From Microbulbifer sp. MI-G (GTDB lineage Bacteria; Pseudomonadota; Gammaproteobacteria; Pseudomonadales; Cellvibrionaceae), in NCBI RefSeq assembly GCF_030440425.1, contig NZ_CP098023.1, positions 3,656,501 to 3,720,500 of the forward strand: a stretch of 64,000 bases of DNA, given 5' to 3'. This document shows positions 29,627 to 38,177 of this stretch, one piece after another. The notes below the pieces were generated by a model. The model did no database searches. It worked only from the letters and a program-made list of their open reading frames with translations, and had not been told where the DNA came from. Made by a program: the position numbers and the translations under genes. How positions within the stretch are numbered: the stretch's first letter is position 1; every line of letters begins with the position of its first letter.

Positions 29627-30223
29627 TTAATAAAAGACCGGTGCAGAGACATAGCTCCAAAACAGCACGGTACCCACCATGATCAGCACGGCAACCACCA
29701 AAGAAACCGTGACTATGGCACTGGCAAAGAGAAAACCCCGCTCCTCGGAAACACCCATCACTATCGGGATACCGAGATACAGCAGATAAACCGCGTAGGC
29801 TACGGCCACTGTGGCCAAGAGAATATCCAGCCACAGTAGTGGATAGACACCGGCAATACCGGCAAGGAAGATCGGCGTCGCGGTAAATCCGGCAACAACC
29901 ACGCCTTTCATTGGGTGGGTTTCTGCTCCGTAGGTCTTGGCCATCCAGTGGATAAAGTAGCCAATTGCGACAACCGCCAGCACCATGGTGCAGTAGAAAA
30001 CCGCGACCAGCTCAAGGGCGCTCTGACCAGTAATCTTTACCGGGTCACCACCACCGATGCTCCAGCCAATTTTGGTTGTGCCAAAATACCAAGCCACCGC
30101 TGGCAACAGGGCCAGCAGAATCACGTAGGGTATTTGCCGACGTAAATTTTTCTCGGATAAATTGCCAATCAGTTGCCACTGCCTGCGCGGCTGCATCATA
30201 AGGCCGAACATATGGATCAACAT
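29627..30223 (-). CDS. Yip1-family integral membrane protein
   Basis: A 198-residue inner-membrane protein with about five TM helices and the Yip1 domain layout: a polar N-terminus with PRRQWQLIGN, then helices near residues 32-48, 68-92, 105-125, 130-152 and 165-190. Bacterial Yip1 proteins have no settled function. GAGGA lies 7 nt before the ATG. Transcribed alone toward yghU. Confidence 0.82.
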   Translation of the reverse strand: MLIHMFGLMMQPRRQWQLIGNLSEKNLRRQIPYVILLALLPAVAWYFGTTKIGWSIGGGDPVKITGQSALELVAVFYCTMVLAVVAIGYFIHWMAKTYGAETHPMKGVVVAGFTATPIFLAGIAGVYPLLWLDILLATVAVAYAVYLLYLGIPIVMGVSEERGFLFASAIVTVSLVVAVLIMVGTVLFWSYVSAPVFY

Positions 30224-30605
30224 CCCGTCTTCCTCACGCTCTGTAAGGAACCCTGAGTGCGACCTAGCTGCTCAAATTGATCTTGGAACCACTGGTCAAA
30301 ATGAGAGATACCACTAAAAGGTCATCCTCCAAGTTCCAGCTCGTTTCTTCTAGTACCAGGCTAGTTGTAGAATCCTTAGTCGTTGAAGTCAACAGCAAGA
30401 AGGGGATTGGCGGGAATGCCCATAATGACGTTTCCCCTCGAAACAATAGGTGACATTCAAGTGCTACGAATTAACCCGGTACGATAGTGACAAAACCGGG
30501 TAAGCCACTGAAACCACATTCCTGGAAGATTGTCACAGGGCTTTTGCGCGAGTCCTCTGTTCCCAAAACCCCTGGCTGCTTACCCGGGGTAGGGTGTAGC
30601 CAGAT
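30224..30605. other. Intergenic region, no confident gene
   Basis: About 380 bases between two leftward genes. A 60-codon minus-strand frame (30264-30446) has a Thr/Ser/Leu-rich translation but no convincing ribosome-binding site, so it is left uncalled. It should hold the promoter of the Yip1 gene. Confidence 0.4.
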
Positions 30606-31676
30606 TCAGATATTTGTGATGGCCCCCAGCAGCTGCATCCAGCCATAGCGATCCTCAGCCCGCCCCTCCTGGATATCCAACAGCGCCTGGCGCAAACTCT
30701 GGGCGACAGGTCCTGGCGCCTTTGATAAGCGGTAACTGCCACCTGCATCTCCTATCACACTGATGGAGCTGACGATCGCAGCGGTACCACAGGCAAATGC
30801 CTCTGAGCAGACACCGGAAGCCACCTGTTTCAGTAGCTCATTGATATGGATCTCTCCCTCTACCACCTGATAGCCGCGGTCTCTGGCCAGTTCGATCAGG
30901 GATGCCCGCGTCACTCCCTCCAAAATGGAGCCGTTGAGTGCCGGGGTATAAAGTACCTCTCCCATTACAGCAAAGAAGTTCATGCCGGAGAGTTCATCCA
31001 CGCTGCTGCGGTTGGCAGGGTTGAGCCACAGGGATTGATCGTAGCCGCGTTCCCGGAGGCGCCCAGTACTCAGCAGGGAAGCCGCATAGTTGCCGCCGAC
31101 TTTTGCGTCTCCAGTACCGCCCACCGCAGCCCTGGTGTCATCGCGTTCCACCCAAAGGCGCATATTACCAGCGTGGTAGGCCTCCGATGGACTGGCGATC
31201 ACGTAGAACATATAAGAGGCACTGGCCGACACCGTCAGGTCGGCCTGTGTGCCCATCAGGAAAGGGCGCAGATAGAGGGACTCACCACTGTTGGCAGGCA
31301 CAAGATTTGCGCAATACAAAGCGACTGTGCGCACCCCATCGAGAAACAGGGATTCAGGCACGGGGGACATGCACAGGCGCTTGGCGGAGTATGCCATGCG
31401 GGCAGCGTTTTTTTCCGGGCGAAACAGAGCGACTTCGTCATCCGGGGTACGGTACGCCTTCAATCCCTCGAAGCACGATTGACCATAGTGCAGCACTTTA
31501 GCCGCGGGATCCAAAGATAGCGCAGTATAGGGAACCAGTTCGCCTCTGCTCCAGCAGCCATCCTGGCAGACAGCACGAAACATCACAGGCGCTATAACGC
31601 GCCCAAAACCCAGTTTTCCGGGCATTTCGTACTGGCGCAGACGCGATACGGCATCAGGATCAATATAAATGCTCAC
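30606..31676 (-). CDS. ilvE: Branched-chain amino acid aminotransferase
   Basis: A 356-residue class IV (fold type IV) PLP transaminase of the longer BCAT type. It moves the amino group between glutamate and the 2-oxoacids of Leu, Ile and Val. Seen: LHYGQSCFEGLKAY, LYLRPFLMGT, GTGDAKVGGNYAASL with the PLP lysine in DAK, DELSGMNFF, and the GTAAIVSSI phosphate-binding block. The GTG at 31676 sits 6 nt after AGGAGG and is preferred over the adjacent TTG. No leader peptide or attenuator is evident upstream. Some homologs also make other amino acids, but nothing here indicates a special role. Confidence 0.94.
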   Translation of the reverse strand: MSIYIDPDAVSRLRQYEMPGKLGFGRVIAPVMFRAVCQDGCWSRGELVPYTALSLDPAAKVLHYGQSCFEGLKAYRTPDDEVALFRPEKNAARMAYSAKRLCMSPVPESLFLDGVRTVALYCANLVPANSGESLYLRPFLMGTQADLTVSASASYMFYVIASPSEAYHAGNMRLWVERDDTRAAVGGTGDAKVGGNYAASLLSTGRLRERGYDQSLWLNPANRSSVDELSGMNFFAVMGEVLYTPALNGSILEGVTRASLIELARDRGYQVVEGEIHINELLKQVASGVCSEAFACGTAAIVSSISVIGDAGGSYRLSKAPGPVAQSLRQALLDIQEGRAEDRYGWMQLLGAITNI

Positions 31677-32242
31677 CAAAATCCTCCTCTTACTCCAATT
31701 GGCGGATTATGGTACCTGAGGTGCTGTAATCCAAATGCAGTTTTCAATAGTCCCCAAATCACCGCCATTCTCTCACTATCAGCCAGACTAAACGCCCTTT
31801 TTCCTCCCGCTGCGCCTCATATCACGATCGATCCCGCAACCGGAAGCAAGCGCCATCTGCGCGTGCAGAAGAAAATTTGAATCCTTCTGCGCAAACTTTT
31901 GGCATCTGCTTGCTGAACCCCGGAACTCCTTGCCCCTCCAAACTGCTAAACCAAAAGGGTGACCCAAAGCATATTGGTATTGCGACGGTTGGTTGAAGTC
32001 TCCGTCACGGTATCTCTGATGACAGTTTATGCTGGCTATACTGTTTAATACTCGGCCAGAAAAGCGTATATCAGCGTCAGGGAGCGTTTTAACTGAAGGC
32101 CTTTCAGAGCGAGCAATCGCCGGCACTCAGGATTGGATGGAACCATATTTCAGGAGAGAGCTTCCGCCATATTGATGCCGGTCAGGCCGGCAGGCGGAAA
32201 CGAGGACACATACCCGCGCAATAGCACAGGTGCAATTCGCAG
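31677..32242. other. Intergenic region upstream of the envelope gene set
   Basis: About 565 bases between divergent genes (ilvE leftward, the envelope set rightward). The minus-strand frame 31788-32126 does not look like a protein. Promoters for both directions must lie here, but I cannot pick them out with confidence. Confidence 0.4.
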
Positions 32243-33577
32243 GTGTGGGTAAAGCAAATATGGAACGGAAGTGGTTCAATTGTGACACAGACAGATACCG
32301 GCAACTCCCTCGCTATCGGCTTGATGTTTACAGCCACAGCATTGCTGAGTAGCAGTGCTCTCGCGACAAGTGGCACCCCTGTGAACCCGGATACCGCCCC
32401 TCCCCAGGCGTTTATCGAAGCTGCCTCCAAGCCTCTAAAGAAAAAACAGCGACAGCTGCGGCCCTCTGAAGCCGTGCAGAATTATCGCGAACGCATCGAG
32501 GAGCTGGAGGCTCAGCACGGCGCCTATGGCGCTGGCATTGACGAACAACTGCTGGGGCTGGCCACAGCTTTGCAAAAGGCCGGAGCACACCGCGAGGCTG
32601 CCGGGGAATTCCGGCGGGCAATGTTGGTCAACCGGGTCAATGAAGGGCTTTTCTCACTCAACCAGATTCCAATGATTGAACGCTTGATCGAAAGCCAGAT
32701 CGCAATGAATCAGTGGGATGAGGCCAATGACAACCAGCAATACCTCTACTGGTTGTACGAGAAGAATTACGGCGAAAAAGACCCGCGCATGTTACCGGCA
32801 ATTGACAACTTGAGCCGTTGGCACCTGCAGGCCTTTAAGGAGGAAAAAGGCGATACAGTGGTTGAGCACCTGATCAGCGCCACCAAACTGTATACCCTGG
32901 CAGTGGATATCATCAGCAAAAACTTTGGCTCTGCGGACCTTCGCCTGGTGGATGCGCTTCGCGGACTGACAGCCACGAACTATTACCTGGCCACCTACAA
33001 AGGCGAACCACAAGCGCCCGTGATTATCAACACCAGTTTCAGGCATATCGGCCCCGGCGTGCACCAGAATACCAAACTGGATCAGTACCGGGCGAAAGGA
33101 TTTAATACCGGCAAAAAAGCCATTACCCGAATTGTCGATGTCTACCAAAAAAATCCGCAGTCCCCGCCGGCAGCCTCGGCGAAAGCCAAAGTGGAACTGG
33201 GTGACTGGTATATGATGTTCAACAAATGGCACTCGGCGCGCAAAACTTATGGCGAAGCCTACCAGGCCCTGTGGGACAACGGCGCCTCCAATGATGAGAT
33301 CAGGGCTATTTTTGGCCGCCCGGTCGCTCTACCGGCACTGCCGATATTGGACTCGGAAAGCAAAGCGCTGGCCAATGCCCATATTACGGTTACCTATGAC
33401 GTTACCGCCTTTGGCAAAGCGCGCAATATCAAAATTCTGAGAGCCTACCCGCCGGGCAAACTGCACACCGGTTCCAAGGTTCGCAACATTTTAAAACGCG
33501 CCAAGTTCCGCCCTCGCTTTGAAGATGGCGAAGCGGTGGAAACTCGCGGCATAGTACAGCGCTTTGTCTTCGACTGA
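32243..33577 (+). CDS. Periplasmic TPR-type protein with TonB-like C-terminal domain
   Basis: A 444-residue exported protein. A cleavable-looking signal peptide ends at SSALA (near residue 42). The middle (about 70-340) is helical with TPR-like pairs (LLGLATALQKAGAHREAAGEF, LGDWYMMFNKWHSARKTYGEA). The last 85 residues resemble the TonB/TolA C-terminal fold: ANAHITVTYDVTAFGKARNIKIL, then SKVRNILKRAKFRPRFEDGE. There is no proline-rich spacer and no retained membrane anchor, so it is not a classical TonB; it more likely uses this fold for protein binding in the periplasm. A GTG start at 32282 is also possible. It is first of a long rightward envelope gene set and may be a partner of the ExbB-like channel encoded 8 kb downstream. 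Confidence 0.85.
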   Translation: MWVKQIWNGSGSIVTQTDTGNSLAIGLMFTATALLSSSALATSGTPVNPDTAPPQAFIEAASKPLKKKQRQLRPSEAVQNYRERIEELEAQHGAYGAGIDEQLLGLATALQKAGAHREAAGEFRRAMLVNRVNEGLFSLNQIPMIERLIESQIAMNQWDEANDNQQYLYWLYEKNYGEKDPRMLPAIDNLSRWHLQAFKEEKGDTVVEHLISATKLYTLAVDIISKNFGSADLRLVDALRGLTATNYYLATYKGEPQAPVIINTSFRHIGPGVHQNTKLDQYRAKGFNTGKKAITRIVDVYQKNPQSPPAASAKAKVELGDWYMMFNKWHSARKTYGEAYQALWDNGASNDEIRAIFGRPVALPALPILDSESKALANAHITVTYDVTAFGKARNIKILRAYPPGKLHTGSKVRNILKRAKFRPRFEDGEAVETRGIVQRFVFD

Positions 33578-33747
33578 AGATTTTGCTTTACAGCACTCCG
33601 ATATTTGTGTGGAAATCGTATTTACCATGCAATAAGGGCTATTTTTAAGATTCCACACTGAGGCATGTCGGGTTGGCACTACTGATCAGTTTTCACCGCC
33701 AACCCCTTTGCCCCGGTACATCACCGGGCAATCTAAGGAGAGTAGAG

Positions 33748-34881
33748 ATGACATCTCGGGAAGCGGTCAGCAAAAGCCACCGCCGGGTCACAGGCTGGCA
33801 CACCCTGTGCTCTGCCGTTCTAATGGCCTCAGCGATTGCCGGGTGCAAAAGCCAGCAGACACAATCCCAGCCTCCGGCAGTGCCGTCGATGCCCTCGGCC
33901 AGTTCCCCCGCTCAGCCACAATCCCAGAGCAGCCCGCCATCTACTAGCCGCTCACAAAGTCCCAGCCAACCCCAAACAGCAGGCAGCGGCCAATCGCGCA
34001 GCAGTTCTTCCAGCCAGCCAGGCGCCAGGCCACCAGCAGCGCAGAAAAGATCCCGTCGCGATCCGCAAACAGCCGCCAATAGCGACGAACAGTCATCACA
34101 GGCGCGCCCGCCGGAGGACAATTTACCCACATCAGATTCACGCAGTCGCTCCCGCTCTTCACCGGTGTACAGCGATTTCGACCAGACGCCAAAAGATCGC
34201 ACAATGCCGCCGGATCCCTCCTCAGGTGAACAGGGTCCCCCGCCTGAAGACATTGATTTTTCCGAAGAGGAGCAATCAGCCGCCTCCGCCAACACCGCAT
34301 CCAGCAGTTCTGCCAGCACCTCCGCTTCCAGTAGCAGTGCCACATCGGGGCAGCCACCGGCGGGCGCTGCCCGCCCGGACAGTGCCCCCAACGAGATACC
34401 CACCTCGGCTGCAGATCGGGTTGCAGAACTGGAGGGACGTTTCGAGTCCACGATGGTGAGCTACGACGGCATGATCCTGCGCGAGCGGGACTATGTCCGT
34501 AACAAGCCTGGTTCCACCTCCGCCGAGGCTGGTGAAGAAACGATGGATGAGCCCCCCGCGGGCGAATCCCTGGAAGATCTTATAGAGTCCGCCGAAGCCG
34601 AAATTCCCGCACCTCCAGGTGGCAGCAACTCTGCGGACGGCGGGCCGCAGCAGAATAACTCCAGTGGTCAGATTACCGGGCCCGGCCTGCCGACCTCTGG
34701 CCGTCAGGGGGATTACAATCACAGCAACACACAGGCGGTGATACCCGCCGACATCCCCAGTGGTACCGATGACGATGTGGTAGCGCGCCAGATTCGCGAG
34801 GCCGCCACGCGCGAAACCGATCCCGAGTTGCGGGAAAAACTCTGGGAGGAGTATCGGAAATACAAAAGTGCTACGAAATAG
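33748..34881 (+). CDS. Low-complexity Ser/Pro/Gln-rich lipoprotein
   Basis: A 377-residue predicted lipoprotein. Signal peptide LCSAVLMASAIAGC gives a lipobox with the acylated cysteine near residue 33. Most of the mature chain is disordered: Ser/Pro/Gln-rich (about 35-130), acidic Pro/Glu stretches, and Ser/Ala runs (about 180-220). The only ordered-looking parts are a helix around AADRVAELEGRFESTMVSYDGM (about 215-240) and a C-terminal helix with ARQIREAATRETDPELREKLWEEY. Such a chain could span part of the periplasm or cell wall. AAGGAG precedes the ATG at 33748. No known family recognised. Confidence 0.85.
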   Translation: MTSREAVSKSHRRVTGWHTLCSAVLMASAIAGCKSQQTQSQPPAVPSMPSASSPAQPQSQSSPPSTSRSQSPSQPQTAGSGQSRSSSSSQPGARPPAAQKRSRRDPQTAANSDEQSSQARPPEDNLPTSDSRSRSRSSPVYSDFDQTPKDRTMPPDPSSGEQGPPPEDIDFSEEEQSAASANTASSSSASTSASSSSATSGQPPAGAARPDSAPNEIPTSAADRVAELEGRFESTMVSYDGMILRERDYVRNKPGSTSAEAGEETMDEPPAGESLEDLIESAEAEIPAPPGGSNSADGGPQQNNSSGQITGPGLPTSGRQGDYNHSNTQAVIPADIPSGTDDDVVARQIREAATRETDPELREKLWEEYRKYKSATK

Positions 34882-34898
34882 CACTTGAGGAAAACGGA

Positions 34899-36128
34899 AT
34901 GTTATTTTCTAAGAGAATCGGCCTCAGTGGCCAGCTGCATTCGAAGTGCTTCGATACCTGGCTGGTTGTTTTTCTGGTTTTCTCTGTGCTCTCAGGTTGC
35001 ACCACTACCGAAGTGCGAACCACCGCGTTTACCCCTCTGACCATTGAAGATGAAAACATCGCCGAAGAGCGCCTACTGGATGTAGGGGTTATCCAATTTA
35101 ATCCCGGCCTCGACAGTGCCGAAGCCGGGGAGGATACGCTTGTTTTTCCCGAATTGCGTCAGGCTGAATCCCGATATATGGCGGTAACCCTGGCAGATTC
35201 ACTCCAGTCCAGTTTGGGCTGGGGGGCTGTGCGGGTTATTCCCTCCGCCCGCACCAATATTGACGTCACTGTCTCAGGGCGTATTTTGCAGTCCGATGGA
35301 GAAACACTGTCTGTGGAGATCACGGTGACCGACTCCCGCGGCCAGCGCTGGTTCACCAAGGCCTACTCCGAAGCCGCCTCTCACTACGCTTATGACCGCA
35401 AGCACCCCACCGAAGGCGACGCCTTCCAGGGCATCTATAATCGTATCGCCAATGACATGCTCGCTTACCGGCAAAAACTGTCAAACCGGCAGATCGCCGA
35501 ACTTCGCACAATTTCAGAGATGCGTTTCGCCCGCAGCTTTTCTCCAGAGGCTTTCAACCGCTATTTACGCCAAAGGCAGGATGGTATCTACTACCTGAGC
35601 GCCCTGCCCGCGGAAAATGATCCAATGCTCGAACGTGTGCGTAAAATCAGGAAGCGGGATCATCTGTTTGTAGATACCCTTCAAGAATATTACGGAACTT
35701 TTGCAAAAACCATGGAGGCCCCCTATCAGGAATGGCGCGCTAGAAGTTATGAGGAGGTGCGGGAAATGCGCGAATTAAAGCGCAAGGCCCGCAACCACAC
35801 GCTTATTGGCGCTGCCGCTATTATCGGCGGCATTGCCGCGGCCGGCTCAGGAGCCGGTAGTGCCCGGGCCGCGGGCCAGGTTGGGCTAGGTGCGGGAGGC
35901 TACCTGATCAAAAGTGCATTCGACCGCCGCGCGGATGCCAAAATGCACTTGGAGGCCCTACAGGAACTGGGGGATTCCATGGAGGCCGAGGTAGAGCCAC
36001 AAATCGTTGAACTCGAGGATCGCACAGTAACCCTCACCGGTTCCGTAGAGAACCAATACAGACAGTGGCGAGAAATTTTGAAGGAAATCTACAACGCGGA
36101 AACCGGCTCATCGACTTCCAGTATCTAG
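34899..36128 (+). CDS. Lipoprotein with LpoB/CsgG-like domain and glycine-rich helix
   Basis: A 409-residue predicted lipoprotein; lipobox FSVLSGC around residue 34. Residues about 60-190 (LLDVGVIQFNPG, YMAVTLADSLQSSLGWGAVRVIP, VSGRILQSDGETLSVEITVTDSRG) resemble the alpha/beta fold shared by LpoB, CsgG and PelC-type lipoproteins. A charged helical middle follows, then a Gly/Ala-rich hydrophobic stretch (about 305-345, IIGGIAAAGSGAGS) that may insert in a membrane or form a glycine-zipper, and a C-terminal helix. Only 17 bases separate it from the previous gene, so they are probably co-transcribed. Function unknown; location outer membrane, facing the periplasm. Confidence 0.85.
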   Translation: MLFSKRIGLSGQLHSKCFDTWLVVFLVFSVLSGCTTTEVRTTAFTPLTIEDENIAEERLLDVGVIQFNPGLDSAEAGEDTLVFPELRQAESRYMAVTLADSLQSSLGWGAVRVIPSARTNIDVTVSGRILQSDGETLSVEITVTDSRGQRWFTKAYSEAASHYAYDRKHPTEGDAFQGIYNRIANDMLAYRQKLSNRQIAELRTISEMRFARSFSPEAFNRYLRQRQDGIYYLSALPAENDPMLERVRKIRKRDHLFVDTLQEYYGTFAKTMEAPYQEWRARSYEEVREMRELKRKARNHTLIGAAAIIGGIAAAGSGAGSARAAGQVGLGAGGYLIKSAFDRRADAKMHLEALQELGDSMEAEVEPQIVELEDRTVTLTGSVENQYRQWREILKEIYNAETGSSTSSI

Positions 36129-36343
36129 AGACAAATAGGATATCTTTACAAATCAGATCTCAACAAAGCCGGCAAGCGGGTAGACCGACTGCCAACTACG
36201 CCACTGCCTGCCCTGAGAAACAGGCGCTGCAGTGTGGAGCCGCTTGTCTTGCTGAGGTGCAACACGCCACCACACTAGCCCGGCCACCTTTTCAAAGCAC
36301 CCGAAATTTTCACTGGAGACATCAATAACACGGCGGAACCACT

Positions 36344-37897
36344 ATGCAGCCCCGCAACAACTCCAAGGAAGATTCAGCCCCCATTGAACCCGCCGAATTC
36401 ACCTTTGGCGGTGAGAGAGCGCACAGGCCCGAAAACCCAATCGAAAGCGTTGACAATAACCAGCGGAGGCGAACTCACTGGCCAACAGCCATCGGCGTTG
36501 TATTGCTTTGTGCCCTGGTTGGTGTCTTTTGGGGATTGCCCAGAGTGGTAGACAAGCCGCAATTACGCCTGGGGGGTACAGACAAGATTTCTGTAAAGGC
36601 CGGCGGACCCACCAAATCCAATCAGGCTTCCCCATACAGCGATGCGGAGATTATGCAGCAGCGCCGAAGCGTACAGGAGACGCTACAGGATATTCTCGCC
36701 CTCAAGGAAGAATTGCTGGAGCGGCGGGTGGAAGTATGGGCTCTGGAGGAATTCACCGCGGCTGAGGGTCTGGCGCTAGAGGCAGACGGAATTTACCGCA
36801 ACCGGCAATTCCTGCAAGCGCTGGAAAAATACAGGGAAGCCCTGCAGGCTCTGCAATCACTGCGTGAGAGTATCCCCGATCGCCTGGAAAAACATATCAC
36901 TGAAGGAAACCAGGCTCTGGAAAAGGGCAATCGGGCGGCCGCAGTCGCCGCATTTCAACTGGTGCTGACTATTTCTGAGCACCACCCCAGAGGGTTAAAG
37001 GGGCTTGAGCGTGCAGATCGATTACCTCTGGCTTGGTGGAACTTTATTCATGGCAAAGCGGCTTATCTGGAAGGAAATCTGGATCTGGCAAAAAATACCT
37101 TGCAAAAAGCGCTCTCCGTCGACACCGAAACGGCGCCGGCAAAAGTGTTGCTGAAAAAAGTTCTAGAGGAAATTACTGAGCGGAATTATCAGGATGCCAT
37201 GTCGGCAGGGTACGCCGCGATCGCGGGCAAGCGTTATGCCTCTGCAAAAAAATACTTTACGCAGGCACAGAAACTGAAACCGGATGCCAAAGCACCGGGC
37301 ATCGGCCTGACCCAGGCCCACAATGGTGCCGAGAGAGACGAAATTGATCGGTTATTTCACCAGGCCCGTAAACAGGAGAACAGAGAAGCTTGGCATGCGG
37401 CTTTACTCAGTTATACCACTCTTGTTAAAAAAGATGCCAGCCTGGTCGCTGCAATCACCGGAAAGGCCCGCGCTACTGCCAGAGCCCAACTCGATGACAA
37501 ACTGCAGGATCTTCTCAAGGATCCCCTGACTCTGGGTGAACAAAAGCGCAATTCCCTGGCCCGACAGGTACTTGCAGATGCACGCACACTCAACGCACAG
37601 ACACCGCGCTTACAACAGCAAATCAAGGATCTTGAGCATGCGCTCACACAGGCAATGATTCCATTACCCGTACGCTTTAAGTCCGATAGCAGTACTCACG
37701 TCACTATTTATCATGTAGGCAGACTGGGCATCTTTGATAGGCGCGAAATTGCACTCAAACCCGGCCGCTATACGGCTGTAGGGACCCGTGAAGGCTATAG
37801 GGATGTGCGGCGCGAATTTATTGTTGTACCTGGTAAACCCGTCACAGAAATTGTCATCCAGTGTGCGGATAAAATAAACGGCGTCAATAACAGCTAG
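36344..37897 (+). CDS. Membrane-anchored TPR protein with PEGA-like C-terminus
   Basis: A 517-residue protein with a cytosolic N-terminus of about 45 residues, one TM helix (PTAIGVVLLCALVGVFWGLP) and a large periplasmic part. Residues about 90-430 are helical and contain TPR-like repeats (FLQALEKYREALQALQSL, YLEGNLDLAKNTLQKALSV, AIAGKRYASAKKYFTQAQKL). The last 75 residues are a beta-rich PEGA-like module (RREIALKPGRYTAVGTREGYRDVRR). PEGA modules often bind cell wall or other envelope proteins. The following gene carries several such modules, which suggests the two proteins act together. A 215-base gap separates it from the lipoprotein upstream. Confidence 0.85.
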   Translation: MQPRNNSKEDSAPIEPAEFTFGGERAHRPENPIESVDNNQRRRTHWPTAIGVVLLCALVGVFWGLPRVVDKPQLRLGGTDKISVKAGGPTKSNQASPYSDAEIMQQRRSVQETLQDILALKEELLERRVEVWALEEFTAAEGLALEADGIYRNRQFLQALEKYREALQALQSLRESIPDRLEKHITEGNQALEKGNRAAAVAAFQLVLTISEHHPRGLKGLERADRLPLAWWNFIHGKAAYLEGNLDLAKNTLQKALSVDTETAPAKVLLKKVLEEITERNYQDAMSAGYAAIAGKRYASAKKYFTQAQKLKPDAKAPGIGLTQAHNGAERDEIDRLFHQARKQENREAWHAALLSYTTLVKKDASLVAAITGKARATARAQLDDKLQDLLKDPLTLGEQKRNSLARQVLADARTLNAQTPRLQQQIKDLEHALTQAMIPLPVRFKSDSSTHVTIYHVGRLGIFDRREIALKPGRYTAVGTREGYRDVRREFIVVPGKPVTEIVIQCADKINGVNNS

Positions 37898-38177
37898 AAA
37901 CAAGAACCCCACCCATGGCTATCGTTCTAAAAAATGGCGATATTGTTGGGTAGTGGCACCGGAATGGAAATGGTTGCCCGTTGCCGCGAAATGAAGGATT
38001 TTGTGACAAACAACCTGTCAGGTCCACTATCTGCAGTGCCTGCGAGCTAAGCTTTGTTGCACACCGCAAGGCATCCACCCCTGTTTTCGCGACACCGGAG
38101 TATCCGTTTCGGCACAGGCGTACGACGCCAGAGCATTTGCGATAAGTCCATAAGTGCGCAGCCATAGGGAAGCAAAC

